Source of the DNA: Paenibacillus sp. FSL K6-3182
GTDB taxonomy: Bacteria; Bacillota; Bacilli; Paenibacillales; Paenibacillaceae
Direction: 5' to 3'
DNA: 64,000 bases
NCBI RefSeq assembly: GCF_037976325.1
Contig: NZ_CP150265.1
Coordinates: forward strand, 200,001 to 264,000
The notes under the pieces were generated by a model that did not search any database, had not been told where the DNA came from, and was given only the letters and a program-made list of their open reading frames with translations. Numbering within the stretch: the stretch's first letter is position 1; every line of letters starts with the position of its first letter. The translations under genes and the position numbers were made by a program. Below, in pieces: positions 20,229 through 28,967 of this stretch.

Positions 20229-21980
20229 GTGAAAGAAAAGAAACGAGTTGCCGTAGATCAACAGACGAAAGTCATACCGGTTCAATGGGACGCTACGTTT
20301 TTTTTCGAACGTGCGGTTCGATCGCTTGATCGGCTCCATTATGACAAGGCACTTAAATATTTTCGTCGCGCCGTCGAATACGAGCCGGAGAATCCGGTAA
20401 ACCATTGTAATATGGCCGGCATTCTTTCTGAAATGGGCAACTATGAGGAATCGAATAAAATCCTCGGTTGGATTGTAGATGAGCTTGATCCGACGATGAC
20501 GGAGTGCCATTTCTATATGGCGAACAATTTTGCTAATTTAGAACAATATGAAGCAGCCGAGGGCTCGCTTATTCGATATTTGGAAGAGGACTCCGAAGGA
20601 CAGTTTCTGGATGAAGCGGAAGATATGATGGATCTACTGCATTTTGAACTGGAGCGTCCTACTCGTCTAACCAACATTAAGTCTCGTGAAGGCATGGTCG
20701 AGCATGATTTGGCGCGCACGCTGCTGGAGGAAGGTAAATTCACTGAGGCTGTGCGCATTTTGGAGAAAATTATCGAAGGACAGCCAGATTTTTTAGCTGC
20801 TCGAAATAATTTGGCATTGGCCTACTACTATATGGGCATGTTCGATAAAGCGATGGATACGATCCATGAAGTGCTTGATCTTGAAGCGGGCAACCTGCAT
20901 GCGCTGTGCAACCTTGCTATTTTTTATCAGCACAAGAACGATGAAAAAAGCTTGAAGCCGCTTGTTGAGCTGCTTGCGAAGACGGTACCGTTCCATCAAG
21001 AGCATGTGTTTAAACTGGCAACAACAATGGGCATCTTAGGAGAGCATGGTGCTGCTTATAAGCATTTCACCAGACTTCTCAAAGACTCAGAGCTCACTCA
21101 GGATCCAAGCCTGTATCATTACGCGGCTGTTGCAGCTTGCAATATCGGACGTTTGCAGGAAGCAGAGCGCCTATGGAAGCAGACAATCAAGCTCGATCCA
21201 AAATCAAGCATTCCTCTTTATTATATGGAGCAGCTTGAGCTAGTACGAAGCGGGCAGCAGACGGCTGCCATCAGCTATCACTATCATTTGCCGTTCGAAG
21301 AGCAGTTTAAGCTATGGGAGAAATCCTCCGATGGCATTCCCGATCATCTGAAGCGTGATCCTTTAGTACGGTCGTCGTTCTTCTGGGCGCTGCGTCATGG
21401 TGATCAGGACACGAAGCTGCAGGTTATTCAGGCTCTAGGGATGATCGCCGACAGCGAAGTGAAGGATGTTCTTCAGACGTTTTTGCTCGAGAAGGAAGAG
21501 GATGATTATCTAAAACGGATTGCCATCTTTGTACTCCGGACAATGGGCGTACAAGAGCCTTTACATGTGGTGCTGGAAGGCAAAGAAACGGTCATTGAGC
21601 CGAACAGGGTCCCTTCAAGTCTGCCTGTATGGGAAGATAAATGGCAGGCTGTTGCAGATATCGCTCTTGATCGCATGAGCAAGCAGTATGATTTGGTTCA
21701 GCAGCATGATTTGATGACCTTATGGGTGGAATTTTTGACGCGAGTATATCCAGATGCTCCGAAGCTTACGAAGCCGGAGAGCTGGGCGGCCGCATTAGAA
21801 TATTTGACTGCAAAAATGCATCGTCGTGCTATCTCCTATCACGAAGTTTCCACCAGATACGGTACATCTATTGCGACAGTCAGCAAGAACGTCAAGATTA
21901 TTGATGAAGTTTGCGGCATCAAAGAAAAGATGAAGTCGATGAGTTCCGTCTTCTTTACGCAAGAATTACAGGACGAATAA
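20229..21980 (+). CDS. Tetratricopeptide-repeat protein (YvcD-like)
   Basis: A protein of about 583 residues. TPR-like helical pairs fill residues 10-330 (for example LHYDKALKYFRRAVEYEPENPVN and FTEAVRILEKIIEGQPDFLAARNNLA), a middle part has HEAT-like helices, and the last 60 residues contain a helix-turn-helix-like RRAISYHEVSTRYGTSIATV. The start is either TTG 20223 or GTG 20229; both use the GGGAGG at 20213 and the GTG has better spacing. It sits before trxB as yvcD does in Bacillus. Binding partners are unknown. Confidence 0.75.
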   Translation: MKEKKRVAVDQQTKVIPVQWDATFFFERAVRSLDRLHYDKALKYFRRAVEYEPENPVNHCNMAGILSEMGNYEESNKILGWIVDELDPTMTECHFYMANNFANLEQYEAAEGSLIRYLEEDSEGQFLDEAEDMMDLLHFELERPTRLTNIKSREGMVEHDLARTLLEEGKFTEAVRILEKIIEGQPDFLAARNNLALAYYYMGMFDKAMDTIHEVLDLEAGNLHALCNLAIFYQHKNDEKSLKPLVELLAKTVPFHQEHVFKLATTMGILGEHGAAYKHFTRLLKDSELTQDPSLYHYAAVAACNIGRLQEAERLWKQTIKLDPKSSIPLYYMEQLELVRSGQQTAAISYHYHLPFEEQFKLWEKSSDGIPDHLKRDPLVRSSFFWALRHGDQDTKLQVIQALGMIADSEVKDVLQTFLLEKEEDDYLKRIAIFVLRTMGVQEPLHVVLEGKETVIEPNRVPSSLPVWEDKWQAVADIALDRMSKQYDLVQQHDLMTLWVEFLTRVYPDAPKLTKPESWAAALEYLTAKMHRRAISYHEVSTRYGTSIATVSKNVKIIDEVCGIKEKMKSMSSVFFTQELQDE

Positions 21981-22000
21981 ACTTTTACGAGGTGAAGCTT

Positions 22001-22948
22001 ATGTACAAATCAATTATTATCGGTACTGGTCCTGCGGGGCTTACAGCAGCTATTTATTTGGCTCGCGCTAACATGAGCCCACTCATTATTGAAGGTCCAG
22101 AACCGGGCGGTCAATTGACGACAACAACAGAGGTTGAGAATTTCCCTGGTTTCCCGGAAGGGATTATGGGTCCTGAGCTGATGGAAAACATGCGTAAGCA
22201 AGCGGAGCGCTTTGGCGCCAAGTTTATTACGGGTTGGGTTAATAGCGTGGATATGTCAGAGCGTCCATTCAAGCTTCAAGTGGAGGGCCATGGCGAGCTT
22301 GTTGGGGAGAGCATCATTATTTCTACTGGTGCATCGGCTAGATACCTCGGCATTCCAGGCGAGAAAGAAAACGTTGGCCGTGGCGTAAGCACTTGCGCAA
22401 CTTGCGATGGCTTCTTCTTCCGCGGTAAAAAAATTATCGTAGTAGGCGGCGGCGACTCTGCGATGGAGGAAGCAAACTTCCTTACTCGTTTTGCTTCAAA
22501 TGTAGAGCTTGTTAACCGTCGTGATGAGCTTCGCGCATCAAAAATCATGCAGGATCGCGCTCGTGAGAACGAGAAAATCAGCTGGAGCTTAAACCGTACA
22601 CCGGTTGAGGTTGTAGCAACGGGCATGGGTGTTACTGGGCTTAAAGTTCGTGACAATGAGACAGGTGAAGAGGATGTTATCGATACAGACGGAATCTTTA
22701 TCGCTATCGGCCATACGCCAAACACGAAATTCCTAGCAGGCCAAATCGATACAGACGATCATGGTTACATTGTTGTGAAACCAGGTACATCTGAAACGAA
22801 CGTACCGGGCGTGTTCGCTTGTGGAGATGTTCAAGACAGCAAATATCGTCAAGCAATTACAGCAGCAGGCAGCGGTTGTATGGCTGCGCTGGATTGTGAA
22901 AGATATTTGGAGGGTGCAATTACGCACGACTGGAGCAAATCGCTTTAA
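22001..22948 (+). CDS. trxB: Thioredoxin reductase (NADPH)
   Basis: A 315-residue flavoprotein. The FAD-binding GTGPAGLTAAIYLARA is near residue 9, the redox-active pair is in STCATCDGFFFRGK (Cys-Ala-Thr-Cys near residue 134), the NADPH-binding GGGDSAMEEA follows, and the C-terminal FAD contact GVFACGDVQDSKYRQAITAAG is near residue 275. It keeps thioredoxin reduced. The start at 22001 has GAGGTG upstream; the frame is open 90 nt earlier but only inside the TPR gene. It follows that gene by 20 nt. Confidence 0.96.
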   Translation: MYKSIIIGTGPAGLTAAIYLARANMSPLIIEGPEPGGQLTTTTEVENFPGFPEGIMGPELMENMRKQAERFGAKFITGWVNSVDMSERPFKLQVEGHGELVGESIIISTGASARYLGIPGEKENVGRGVSTCATCDGFFFRGKKIIVVGGGDSAMEEANFLTRFASNVELVNRRDELRASKIMQDRARENEKISWSLNRTPVEVVATGMGVTGLKVRDNETGEEDVIDTDGIFIAIGHTPNTKFLAGQIDTDDHGYIVVKPGTSETNVPGVFACGDVQDSKYRQAITAAGSGCMAALDCERYLEGAITHDWSKSL

Positions 22949-23156
22949 TACTTGACGAGTTGCAACATAAGATAAAGAAGGGGCTATACCAGCAGAGCGA
23001 CATGCTTGAAGGTATAGCTTTTTCATTAAATGCTGAAGGCATTTTTTCCAAGCCCAGAATGGTTGATTTGCCAGTATTCCTCTATCTTGACCAGAGGATG
23101 AAGGTCGCTTATAGTGTTACAAGAGAAGATTAACATATTGATGAGGTGGACTAGTG

Positions 23157-24107
23157 ATGTCTGAGAAGATTTACGTTGGAGTCGATGTCGGCGGAACTGC
23201 TATTAAAGTAGGTATTTGTAATTCGGATGGGCAATTGCTCCAGACGTACGAGGGGCCGACGGAGGCGAGTAAAGGAACGGACACTATCCTTCAAAATATT
23301 GCGAAATATGCACAACAAATCGTAGTGGAATCGGACTATGATTGGGAGCAAGTTGACGGGGTAGGCGTTGGTATTGCTGGTTTCTTAGATATTCCAAACG
23401 GAATTGTGAAATTTGCACCAAACTTAAAAATCGAGAACGTCAATCTTAAGGCTTATTTGGAGCAAGAGCTGAATAAGACAGTTAAAGTTAATAATGATGC
23501 GAATGTTGCTGCACTAGGCGAAGCTTGGGGCGGAGCGGGCAAAGGCATCGCGCACTGCGTATGCTACACACTCGGCACAGGCGTAGGCGGCGGCATAATT
23601 ATAGATGGTAAAATCGTTGAAGGTTCTATGGGTATGGCTGGCGAGCTTGGTCATATGGCTATCGTGCCTGATCTTGAAGCTATTGTATGCGGCTGCGGCA
23701 AAATTGGCTGCTTGGAAACGGTATCCTCTGCAACAGGTATTATCCGTATGGCAAAGGATGCGGTTGAACGCGGCGATCGTACATCGCTTTCACTTGTTGA
23801 GGATATTATGGCGAAGGATGTTCTTGATGCGGCTAAAGCAGGAGACGAAGTAGCAACTCGCATCGTAAACCGTGCTGCTTATTATTTGGGTAAATCAATG
23901 GCGATGATCGCTATTGTATTGAATCCGCAATATTTCATCATTGGCGGCGGCGTTTCGAAGGCTGGAGAATTTTTATTCGAGCAAATTCGTGAAGTATTCG
24001 ACAAGTATACACAGGATCAAGCGAAAGAAAATGTGCAAATCGTAGCGGCAACACTAGGCAACAACGCTGGCGTTGTAGGCGCAGCTGGCCTTATTCTAAG
24101 AGGTTAA
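23157..24107 (+). CDS. glcK: ROK-family glucokinase
   Basis: A 316-residue sugar kinase. The ATP-binding DVGGTAIKVGI is near residue 8, the catalytic Asp is in KVNNDANVAALGEAWGGAG near residue 105, and the ROK zinc site HMAI...CGCGKIGCLETVSS is near residues 160-185. It phosphorylates glucose to glucose 6-phosphate. GTG at 23154 and ATG at 23157 are both possible; GAGGTGG lies just upstream. In Bacillus the NUDIX gene yvcI stands here between trxB and rapZ, so the local order differs. Confidence 0.9.
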   Translation: MSEKIYVGVDVGGTAIKVGICNSDGQLLQTYEGPTEASKGTDTILQNIAKYAQQIVVESDYDWEQVDGVGVGIAGFLDIPNGIVKFAPNLKIENVNLKAYLEQELNKTVKVNNDANVAALGEAWGGAGKGIAHCVCYTLGTGVGGGIIIDGKIVEGSMGMAGELGHMAIVPDLEAIVCGCGKIGCLETVSSATGIIRMAKDAVERGDRTSLSLVEDIMAKDVLDAAKAGDEVATRIVNRAAYYLGKSMAMIAIVLNPQYFIIGGGVSKAGEFLFEQIREVFDKYTQDQAKENVQIVAATLGNNAGVVGAAGLILRG

Positions 24108-24125
24108 TTTCATAGTTGTAAATGA

Positions 24126-24237
24126 CGAAGAGACTTTGCATCTGCAAAGTCTTAGCTTATCCATAGGAAGTAGGTTTGCCTTAGCAAACCTTAAGCGTAT
24201 CCTTACGAAGTGACTTTGCATTCGCAAAGTCTTTAGG
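24126..24237 (+). repeat. Three tandem hairpin repeats between glcK and rapZ
   Basis: Three direct units of about 40 nt each begin GAAG and contain a small hairpin: GACTTTGCA/TGCAAAGTC, AGGTTTGC/GCAAACCT, then GACTTTGC/GCAAAGTC. The middle unit differs on both arms so that pairing is kept. The rapZ ribosome binding site follows directly. Confidence 0.7.
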
Positions 24238-24247
24238 AGGTTTATTC

Positions 24248-25135
24248 ATGGAAACGACAGCAGCAGTAGCAAAGCTTGTCATTATAACCGGGATGTCTGG
24301 CGCGGGCAAGACCATTGCTGTCCAAAGCCTGGAGGATCTCGGTTTCTTCTGCGTAGATAATCTGCCGCCCGTTCTTATTCCTAAATTTGCAGAGTTGATC
24401 GATCAGTCGAACGGTAAAATCGGCAACGTTGCGCTTGTTATCGATTTGCGCGGGCGTGAATTTTTCACGGCGCTTTCGGAGTCGTTGGCCTATATCAAGG
24501 AGCATTATACGATTAGCTGTGAAATCTTATTTTTGGATGCAACTGATTCTGTCTTGGTTCAGCGCTATAAGGAAAGCCGACGTCGTCATCCGCTGGCGCC
24601 TGAGGGCATGCCGCTTGAGGGCATTCGCAACGAACGTCGCCTGCTTGAGGATTTAAAGGGCTGGGCATCACAGGTTATTGATACGAGTATTTTGAAACCA
24701 GCACAATTGAAGGGACGTATTATTTCTCATTTTACACACCTAGAGCAAAACAGCTTGTCGATAAATGTAACTTCCTTTGGCTTTAAATATGGCATTCCTA
24801 TCGATGCGGATTTGATCTATGATGTTCGTTTCTTGCCTAATCCGCATTATGTCGAGCATCTACGCCCAAATACCGGTCAAAATCCCGATGTATATGAATA
24901 CGTTATGAAATGGCCTGAAACTCAGCAATTTCTAACGAAGCTGCTGGATATGTTGCAATTCCTTATTCCGCTTTATCGTAAGGAAGGGAAAAGTCAGGTT
25001 GTTATCGGTATTGGCTGTACTGGCGGTAAGCATCGTTCCGTTGCTATAGCAGAATATTTGGGACGCATGCTCGGCAGCAGTGATACGGAACGTGTGCGTG
25101 TCAGCCATCGCGATGCCGAACGTGACAAGCATTGA
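24248..25135 (+). CDS. rapZ: RNase adapter RapZ-like nucleotide-binding protein (YvcJ)
   Basis: A 295-residue P-loop protein. Walker A GMSGAGKT is near residue 16, the family motif CVDNLPPVLIPKFAEL is near residue 36, a Walker B-like LVIDLRGREF is near residue 62, and the C-terminal domain has IGIGCTGGKHRSVAIAEYLG near residue 255. In Gammaproteobacteria RapZ guides RNase E to small RNA; in Firmicutes the protein hydrolyses nucleotides and its role is less clear. AGGAGG lies 7 nt upstream. It begins the conserved rapZ-yvcK-whiA-HPr group. Confidence 0.93.
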   Translation: METTAAVAKLVIITGMSGAGKTIAVQSLEDLGFFCVDNLPPVLIPKFAELIDQSNGKIGNVALVIDLRGREFFTALSESLAYIKEHYTISCEILFLDATDSVLVQRYKESRRRHPLAPEGMPLEGIRNERRLLEDLKGWASQVIDTSILKPAQLKGRIISHFTHLEQNSLSINVTSFGFKYGIPIDADLIYDVRFLPNPHYVEHLRPNTGQNPDVYEYVMKWPETQQFLTKLLDMLQFLIPLYRKEGKSQVVIGIGCTGGKHRSVAIAEYLGRMLGSSDTERVRVSHRDAERDKH

Positions 25136-25147
25136 CGAGGTGAGAGA

Positions 25148-26134
25148 ATGCAAAGTAGACACAAGATAATGAGACGGCCTAAAATCGTCGTAATTGGCGG
25201 CGGTACAGGTCTCTCTGTTATGCTGCGAGGTCTTAAGGAGAAACCGCTCGATATTACCGCGATCGTTACGGTTGCCGATGATGGCGGGAGCTCAGGCATT
25301 TTACGCAATGAGCTGCAAATTCCGCCTCCGGGTGACATTCGGAACGTACTTATGGCATTAGCGGATGCTGAGCCGCTGCTGACTGAGGTTCTTCAGTATC
25401 GTTTCAAAACGGTACCGGGACTTGCAGGCCACAGCCTTGGTAATCTTATGCTGGCAGCAATGACCGATATATCCGGCGACTTTGTAACGGGGATTCGTGA
25501 GCTGAGCCGTGTGTTAGCGGTTCGAGGACGGGTTCTGCCCGCAGCGAATCAGGCTATCGTACTTAAAGCGGAAATGGCTGATGGCAGCATTGTCACAGGG
25601 GAATCCATGATTCCGAAAGCTGGCAAGGTCATTAAACGAGTATTTTTGGAACCAGCCGATGTCGAACCGCTGCGAGAGGCGGTCGAGGCCATCGAACAGG
25701 CCGATGCTATTTTGATTGGACCGGGCAGCTTATATACAAGTATTATTCCAAACTTGCTAGTTCCTAAACTGGCAACTGCGATCGTGGAATCAGAAGCCGT
25801 AAAATTATTTGTATGTAATGTTATGACCCAGCCTGGGGAAACTGATAACTATTCGGTAGGCGATCACCTTGATGCCATTCATGCTCATATCGGTCAACAT
25901 CTATTCGATTATGTCATTGTAAATGACGGCGAAATTCCGCCGCAAATCGAAAGCAGATATGCTGAGCTTGGCGCAAAGGCCGTCCATTTGGATTTAGATG
26001 CAGTTACGCAAAAGGGTTATGAAGTCATTGCGGATCGGCTAGTATTGTTTCGCACTTTTCTGCGGCATGATGCTGAACGCTTAAGCCATCATATTTATAA
26101 GTTGGTAGAGAACTGGATGTTACGAAAGAGGTGA
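25148..26134 (+). CDS. yvcK: Gluconeogenesis factor YvcK/CofD-like (UDP-sugar-binding)
   Basis: A 328-residue protein of the CofD/YvcK family. The N-terminal nucleotide-binding VIGGGTGLSVMLRGL is near residue 14, then VADDGGSSGILR near residue 40, PGDIRNVL, and GPGSLYTSIIPNLLV near residue 192. Family members in Firmicutes bind UDP-GlcNAc and are needed for growth on gluconeogenic carbon and for cell-wall homeostasis. GAGGTGAG precedes the start. It is 12 nt after rapZ and 6 nt before whiA. Confidence 0.92.
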   Translation: MQSRHKIMRRPKIVVIGGGTGLSVMLRGLKEKPLDITAIVTVADDGGSSGILRNELQIPPPGDIRNVLMALADAEPLLTEVLQYRFKTVPGLAGHSLGNLMLAAMTDISGDFVTGIRELSRVLAVRGRVLPAANQAIVLKAEMADGSIVTGESMIPKAGKVIKRVFLEPADVEPLREAVEAIEQADAILIGPGSLYTSIIPNLLVPKLATAIVESEAVKLFVCNVMTQPGETDNYSVGDHLDAIHAHIGQHLFDYVIVNDGEIPPQIESRYAELGAKAVHLDLDAVTQKGYEVIADRLVLFRTFLRHDAERLSHHIYKLVENWMLRKR

Positions 26135-26140
26135 TACACA

Positions 26141-27070
26141 ATGTCATTTGCGGCCCAAACAAAGAAAGAGCTGACATTAATTGAAGCGGACAGCTGCTGT
26201 GAGATAGCGGAGCTATCTGCACTCATACGGATGAATGGTTCGGTTAGCGTATCTAGCCGCAAAGTCGTTTTGGACATCTCAACGGAAAATGCCGCGATTG
26301 CCAGAAGGATTTATTCCCTGCTCAAAAAACATTATGATGTGCATGTAGAACTGCTTGTCCGTAAAAAGATGAGATTGAAAAAAAACAACGTGTATATTGT
26401 CCGTATACCGGCTAGAGTTCAGGAAATATTAAGCGAGCTCAAAATTGTATCGGAAGGCTTTATGTTCAATTTAGGCATCGATAAGGAAATCATTCGCAAG
26501 CCTTGCTGCAAACGCTCCTATCTACGGGGTGCGTTTCTTGCTGGCGGATCGGTTAACAATCCAGAAGGTTCATCTTATCATTTGGAAATCTCTTCGATGT
26601 ACCAAGAGCATTGTGAGTCTTTAGTTGACCTTGCGAACAAATTTGATCTTAACGCGAGATGCATTGAACGAAAAAAGGGATTTATCTTCTACATCAAAGA
26701 GGGCGAGAAAATAATCGAGCTCCTCAATATTGTTGGTGCGCACCAAGCTCTGTTCAAGTTTGAAGATGTTCGAATCATGCGCGACATGCGCAATTCAGTA
26801 AACCGGATCGTAAACTGCGAAACGGCCAATCTAAATAAAACGATCGGTGCAGCTGTTCGTCAGATCGAGAACATTAAGCTGCTTCAACGTGAAGTAGGAC
26901 TGGATAGCTTGCCTGATAAGCTGAAGGAAGTAGCTGAGATAAGGCTTCAGCATCCGGATATGAATTTGACAGAGGTCGGCGAAATGCTCGGAGGAAAGGT
27001 CAGTAAGTCAGGCGTAAACCATCGTTTGCGCAAAATCGACGCACTTGCGGAAAAAATCCGTGGTGTCTGA
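26141..27070 (+). CDS. whiA: DNA-binding protein WhiA
   Basis: A 309-residue protein with LAGLIDADG-homing-endonuclease-like repeats in the N-terminal two thirds ([22 protein letters not shown] near residue 128) and a C-terminal HTH ([21 protein letters not shown] near residue 270, then [13 protein letters not shown]). It is linked to sporulation-type division in actinomycetes and to chromosome segregation and division in Bacillus. It lies directly behind yvcK with a GAGGTG site, the conserved order. Confidence 0.95.
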   Translation: MSFAAQTKKELTLIEADSCCEIAELSALIRMNGSVSVSSRKVVLDISTENAAIARRIYSLLKKHYDVHVELLVRKKMRLKKNNVYIVRIPARVQEILSELKIVSEGFMFNLGIDKEIIRKPCCKRSYLRGAFLAGGSVNNPEGSSYHLEISSMYQEHCESLVDLANKFDLNARCIERKKGFIFYIKEGEKIIELLNIVGAHQALFKFEDVRIMRDMRNSVNRIVNCETANLNKTIGAAVRQIENIKLLQREVGLDSLPDKLKEVAEIRLQHPDMNLTEVGEMLGGKVSKSGVNHRLRKIDALAEKIRGV

Positions 27071-27093
27071 ACTTTTATCCTAGTGCATCAGCT

Positions 27094-27101
27094 GGTATAA
27101 T
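27094..27101 (+). promoter_or_regulatory. Extended -10 promoter before the HPr gene
   Basis: TGGTATAAT gives a perfect -10 at 27096-27101 with a TGn extension; the -35 is poor. The resulting leader would be about 165 nt. Confidence 0.5.
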
Positions 27102-27275
27102 GATATAATAATTTAAAATGACGCAATTTTTAAAGATAAGAATAAGCAGCATTGATACTTACACATCTTATCTTTGTCCGGAAACGAGCTTTTGCAGCCA
27201 GAAGACGGCAAACAGAGCCGTATAAGCTTTTGCCGCATGCTAATGATTGAGAAAAATATAGGGGGTATGGTTTCC

Positions 27276-27545
27276 ATGACAAGGCTTCCGGTTGTTGTTC
27301 GTCTTAAGACTGGACTACATGCAAGACCAGCAGCATTATTCGTACAAGAAGCGAACAAATTTTCCTCCGAAGTATTTGTAGAGAAAGACGACAAAAAAGT
27401 AAATGCTAAATCCATAATGGGTATTATGAGTTTGGCTATCAGTTCTGGCACTGAAGTATCCATTAGTGCCGAGGGTTCGGACGCAGAACAGGCTGTAAAC
27501 GCTTTAGTCGCTTTGGTAAGCAAAGAAGAGCTGGAGAACCAATAA
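27276..27545 (+). CDS. HPr-family phosphocarrier protein at the crh locus
   Basis: An 89-residue HPr fold. His15 is present in TGLHARPAALFV (PTS phosphorylation site) and Ser46 in NAKSIMGIMSLA (HprK site). It occupies the whiA-adjacent position of Bacillus crh, yet Crh has Gln at position 15, so by sequence it is a full HPr able to serve both the PTS and CcpA signalling. The start at 27276 has GGGGGT 9 nt upstream. Whether another HPr gene (ptsH) exists elsewhere cannot be seen. Confidence 0.9.
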   Translation: MTRLPVVVRLKTGLHARPAALFVQEANKFSSEVFVEKDDKKVNAKSIMGIMSLAISSGTEVSISAEGSDAEQAVNALVALVSKEELENQ

Positions 27546-27642
27546 TGAAGAAGGAGAGAAGTCACGCAGGTTCATTATGAGCTTGCGGCGGCAGCTCTTT
27601 TTTTATATGGAATGTACAATAATCTTACGAATGTGTTTGCAA

Positions 27643-27687
27643 TAAAAAAGAGCAGGCTCGGATGAATCCGAACTTGCTCTTTTTTGC
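27643..27687. terminator. Bidirectional terminator between HPr gene and clpP
   Basis: AAAAAGAGCAGGCTCGGAT and ATCCGAACTTGCTCTTTTTT form a long imperfect stem with A and T runs on either side, between convergent genes. Confidence 0.88.
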
Positions 27688-27715
27688 GTTCAAACCTATT
27701 ACCTAGCGGAATGAA

Positions 27716-28300
27716 TTATGCGAGTTTCTCAATTACTTTATCAACCAAGCCATATTCTTTAGCTTCTGCTGCACTCATGAAGTAATCGCGGTCTGTATCT
27801 TTCTCGATACGTTCAAGCGATTGTCCACTGCGCTCTGCCAAAATACCGTTCAGCTTGTCGCGCATGCCGATAATGCGTTTCGCACGAATGGCGATATCGC
27901 TTGCTTGACCTTCTGCACCGCCAAGTGGCTGATGGATCATGACTTCGCTGTTCGGAAGCGCATAACGTTTGCCAATTGCACCTGCAGTAAGCAAGAAAGC
28001 ACCCATAGAAGCAGCCATACCTACACAAATCGTAGATACATCAGGTTTAATATATTGCATCGTATCGTAAATAGCCATGCCTGCCGTAATTGAGCCGCCC
28101 GGGCTGTTAATATAAAGAGAAATGTCCTTCTCAGGGTCGTCTGCCGCCAGGAATAACAATTGAGCGATGATGGAGTTTGCCACCACGTCATTTACACCTG
28201 ATCCTAGAAAAATAATGCGATCTTTCAGTAGGCGAGAGTAAATGTCATACGCACGCTCACCCCGATTGTTTTGCTCAATAACCATAGGAACGAAATTCAT
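27716..28300 (-). CDS. clpP: ATP-dependent Clp protease proteolytic subunit
   Basis: A 194-residue serine protease. The catalytic triad is visible: Ser in [16 protein letters not shown] near residue 97, His in [17 protein letters not shown] near residue 122, and Asp in [14 protein letters not shown] near residue 171. Length equals typical ClpP. The start is given at ATG 28300 (MNFVPMV). A TTG six nucleotides earlier lies at a better distance from the AGGAGGGGG site and may be the real start. A CtsR-type operator overlaps its promoter. Confidence 0.95.
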   Translation of the reverse strand: MNFVPMVIEQNNRGERAYDIYSRLLKDRIIFLGSGVNDVVANSIIAQLLFLAADDPEKDISLYINSPGGSITAGMAIYDTMQYIKPDVSTICVGMAASMGAFLLTAGAIGKRYALPNSEVMIHQPLGGAEGQASDIAIRAKRIIGMRDKLNGILAERSGQSLERIEKDTDRDYFMSAAEAKEYGLVDKVIEKLA

Positions 28301-28352
28301 ATCCAACGTAAGCCCCCTCCTAAAAAACAATGAATGGTTAAATCGTATTCTC

Positions 28353-28392
28353 ATAATAACGGATGAAAAGTCAAAAGTCAAAGATAGTCAAA
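28353..28392 (-). promoter_or_regulatory. clpP promoter with CtsR heptad repeats
   Basis: On the plus strand AGTCAAAGATAGTCAAA (28376-28392) matches the CtsR operator RGTCAAANANRGTCAAA, and a third AGTCAAA abuts it at 28369. On the minus strand the middle heptad supplies a -35 TTGACT, and 17 nt later lies TATTAT (28353-28358) as -10. Repressor binding would therefore cover the -35 element. A ctsR gene is not in the window. Confidence 0.8.
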
Positions 28393-28540
28393 CAGGTCTG
28401 CAATTCCCTTGCTGCGTATACGAAAAAAATGGGTTTGAAGTGGATTGGATGAAATAAACAAGCGCAATTTGGAGTGTTTTCCATGAGGCATAGGTTGGAT
28501 GTTATAGCGGGAGATTAATTACTTGGCCGTTGCTTAAAAT
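28393..28540. other. Intergenic stretch between clpP promoter and tRNA-Arg terminator
   Basis: About 150 nt in which I see no gene, repeat or hairpin. Confidence 0.5.
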
Positions 28541-28569
28541 AAAAAAAACGTTCCAGCGTATAGGAACGG
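28541..28569 (-). terminator. Terminator of tRNA-Arg
   Basis: Read on the minus strand, CGTTCC/GGAACG forms a hairpin followed by a run of eight T, 48 nt after the tRNA 3' end. Confidence 0.75.
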
Positions 28570-28616
28570 TTCGTGTGTATCAATATAGAGTTTGAACTTG
28601 CGATAATAAAAAGTAA

Positions 28617-28691
28617 TGGCGCGCCCGCAAGGAATCGAACCTAGATCTCAGCCTTCGGAGGGCTGCGTCATATCCATTGGACCACGGGCGC
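28617..28691 (-). tRNA. tRNA-Arg (CCG)
   Basis: A minus-strand cloverleaf with acceptor GCGCCCG/CGGGCGC, anticodon loop CTCCGAA (CCG), T-loop GGTTCGAATCC, discriminator G and encoded CCA. It stands alone between clpP and cggR. Confidence 0.94.
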
Positions 28692-28812
28692 ATAAGGAAA
28701 AGCTGCTGTTGCTGCTATCTGCTTTTGTAAGAAAATAGTCGCAAAAATGATTATATGATATTAAAGATTTTAAAGCAAGCGATGTTCAAAAATTAAATTT
28801 GTTAAAAATGCG

Positions 28813-28828
28813 TCGGAAACCGTTTCCA
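28813..28828 (+). promoter_or_regulatory. Candidate cre-like (CcpA) site upstream of cggR
   Basis: CGGAAACCGTTTCCA agrees with the cre consensus WTGNAANCGNWNNCW except at the first two positions. The core GGAAAC/GTTTCC is a perfect inverted repeat around one base. Binding is inferred. Confidence 0.35.
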
Positions 28829-28843
28829 ATTGATAATCGGCTA

Positions 28844-28872
28844 TTGCTACAATCGGTTATTTCCGATAAACT
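28844..28872 (+). promoter_or_regulatory. Candidate cggR promoter
   Basis: TTGCTA (28844-28849) and TAAACT (28867-28872) are 17 nt apart and would start transcription at the left edge of the CggR operator. A TACAAT at 28848 is an alternative -10 but lacks a good -35. Confidence 0.35.
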
Positions 28873-28877
28873 AAAGG

Positions 28878-28913
28878 TGGGACTTGAAATGATACCGCGG
28901 GACATATTGAGTC
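28878..28913 (+). promoter_or_regulatory. CggR operator
   Basis: The arrangement TGGGAC-N6-TGAT-N4-CGGGAC-N6-AGTC reproduces the tandem CggR operator CGGGAC-N6-TGTC-N4-CGGGAC-N6-TGTC in all spacings, with few base changes. It lies between the likely promoter and the cggR start, as in Bacillus subtilis. Fructose 1,6-bisphosphate would relieve repression. Confidence 0.85.
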
Positions 28914-28967
28914 CAACGTATTTGAAGAAGCGAATACGCTATAGGCCGATGGAGTGAAGGATGAGAA

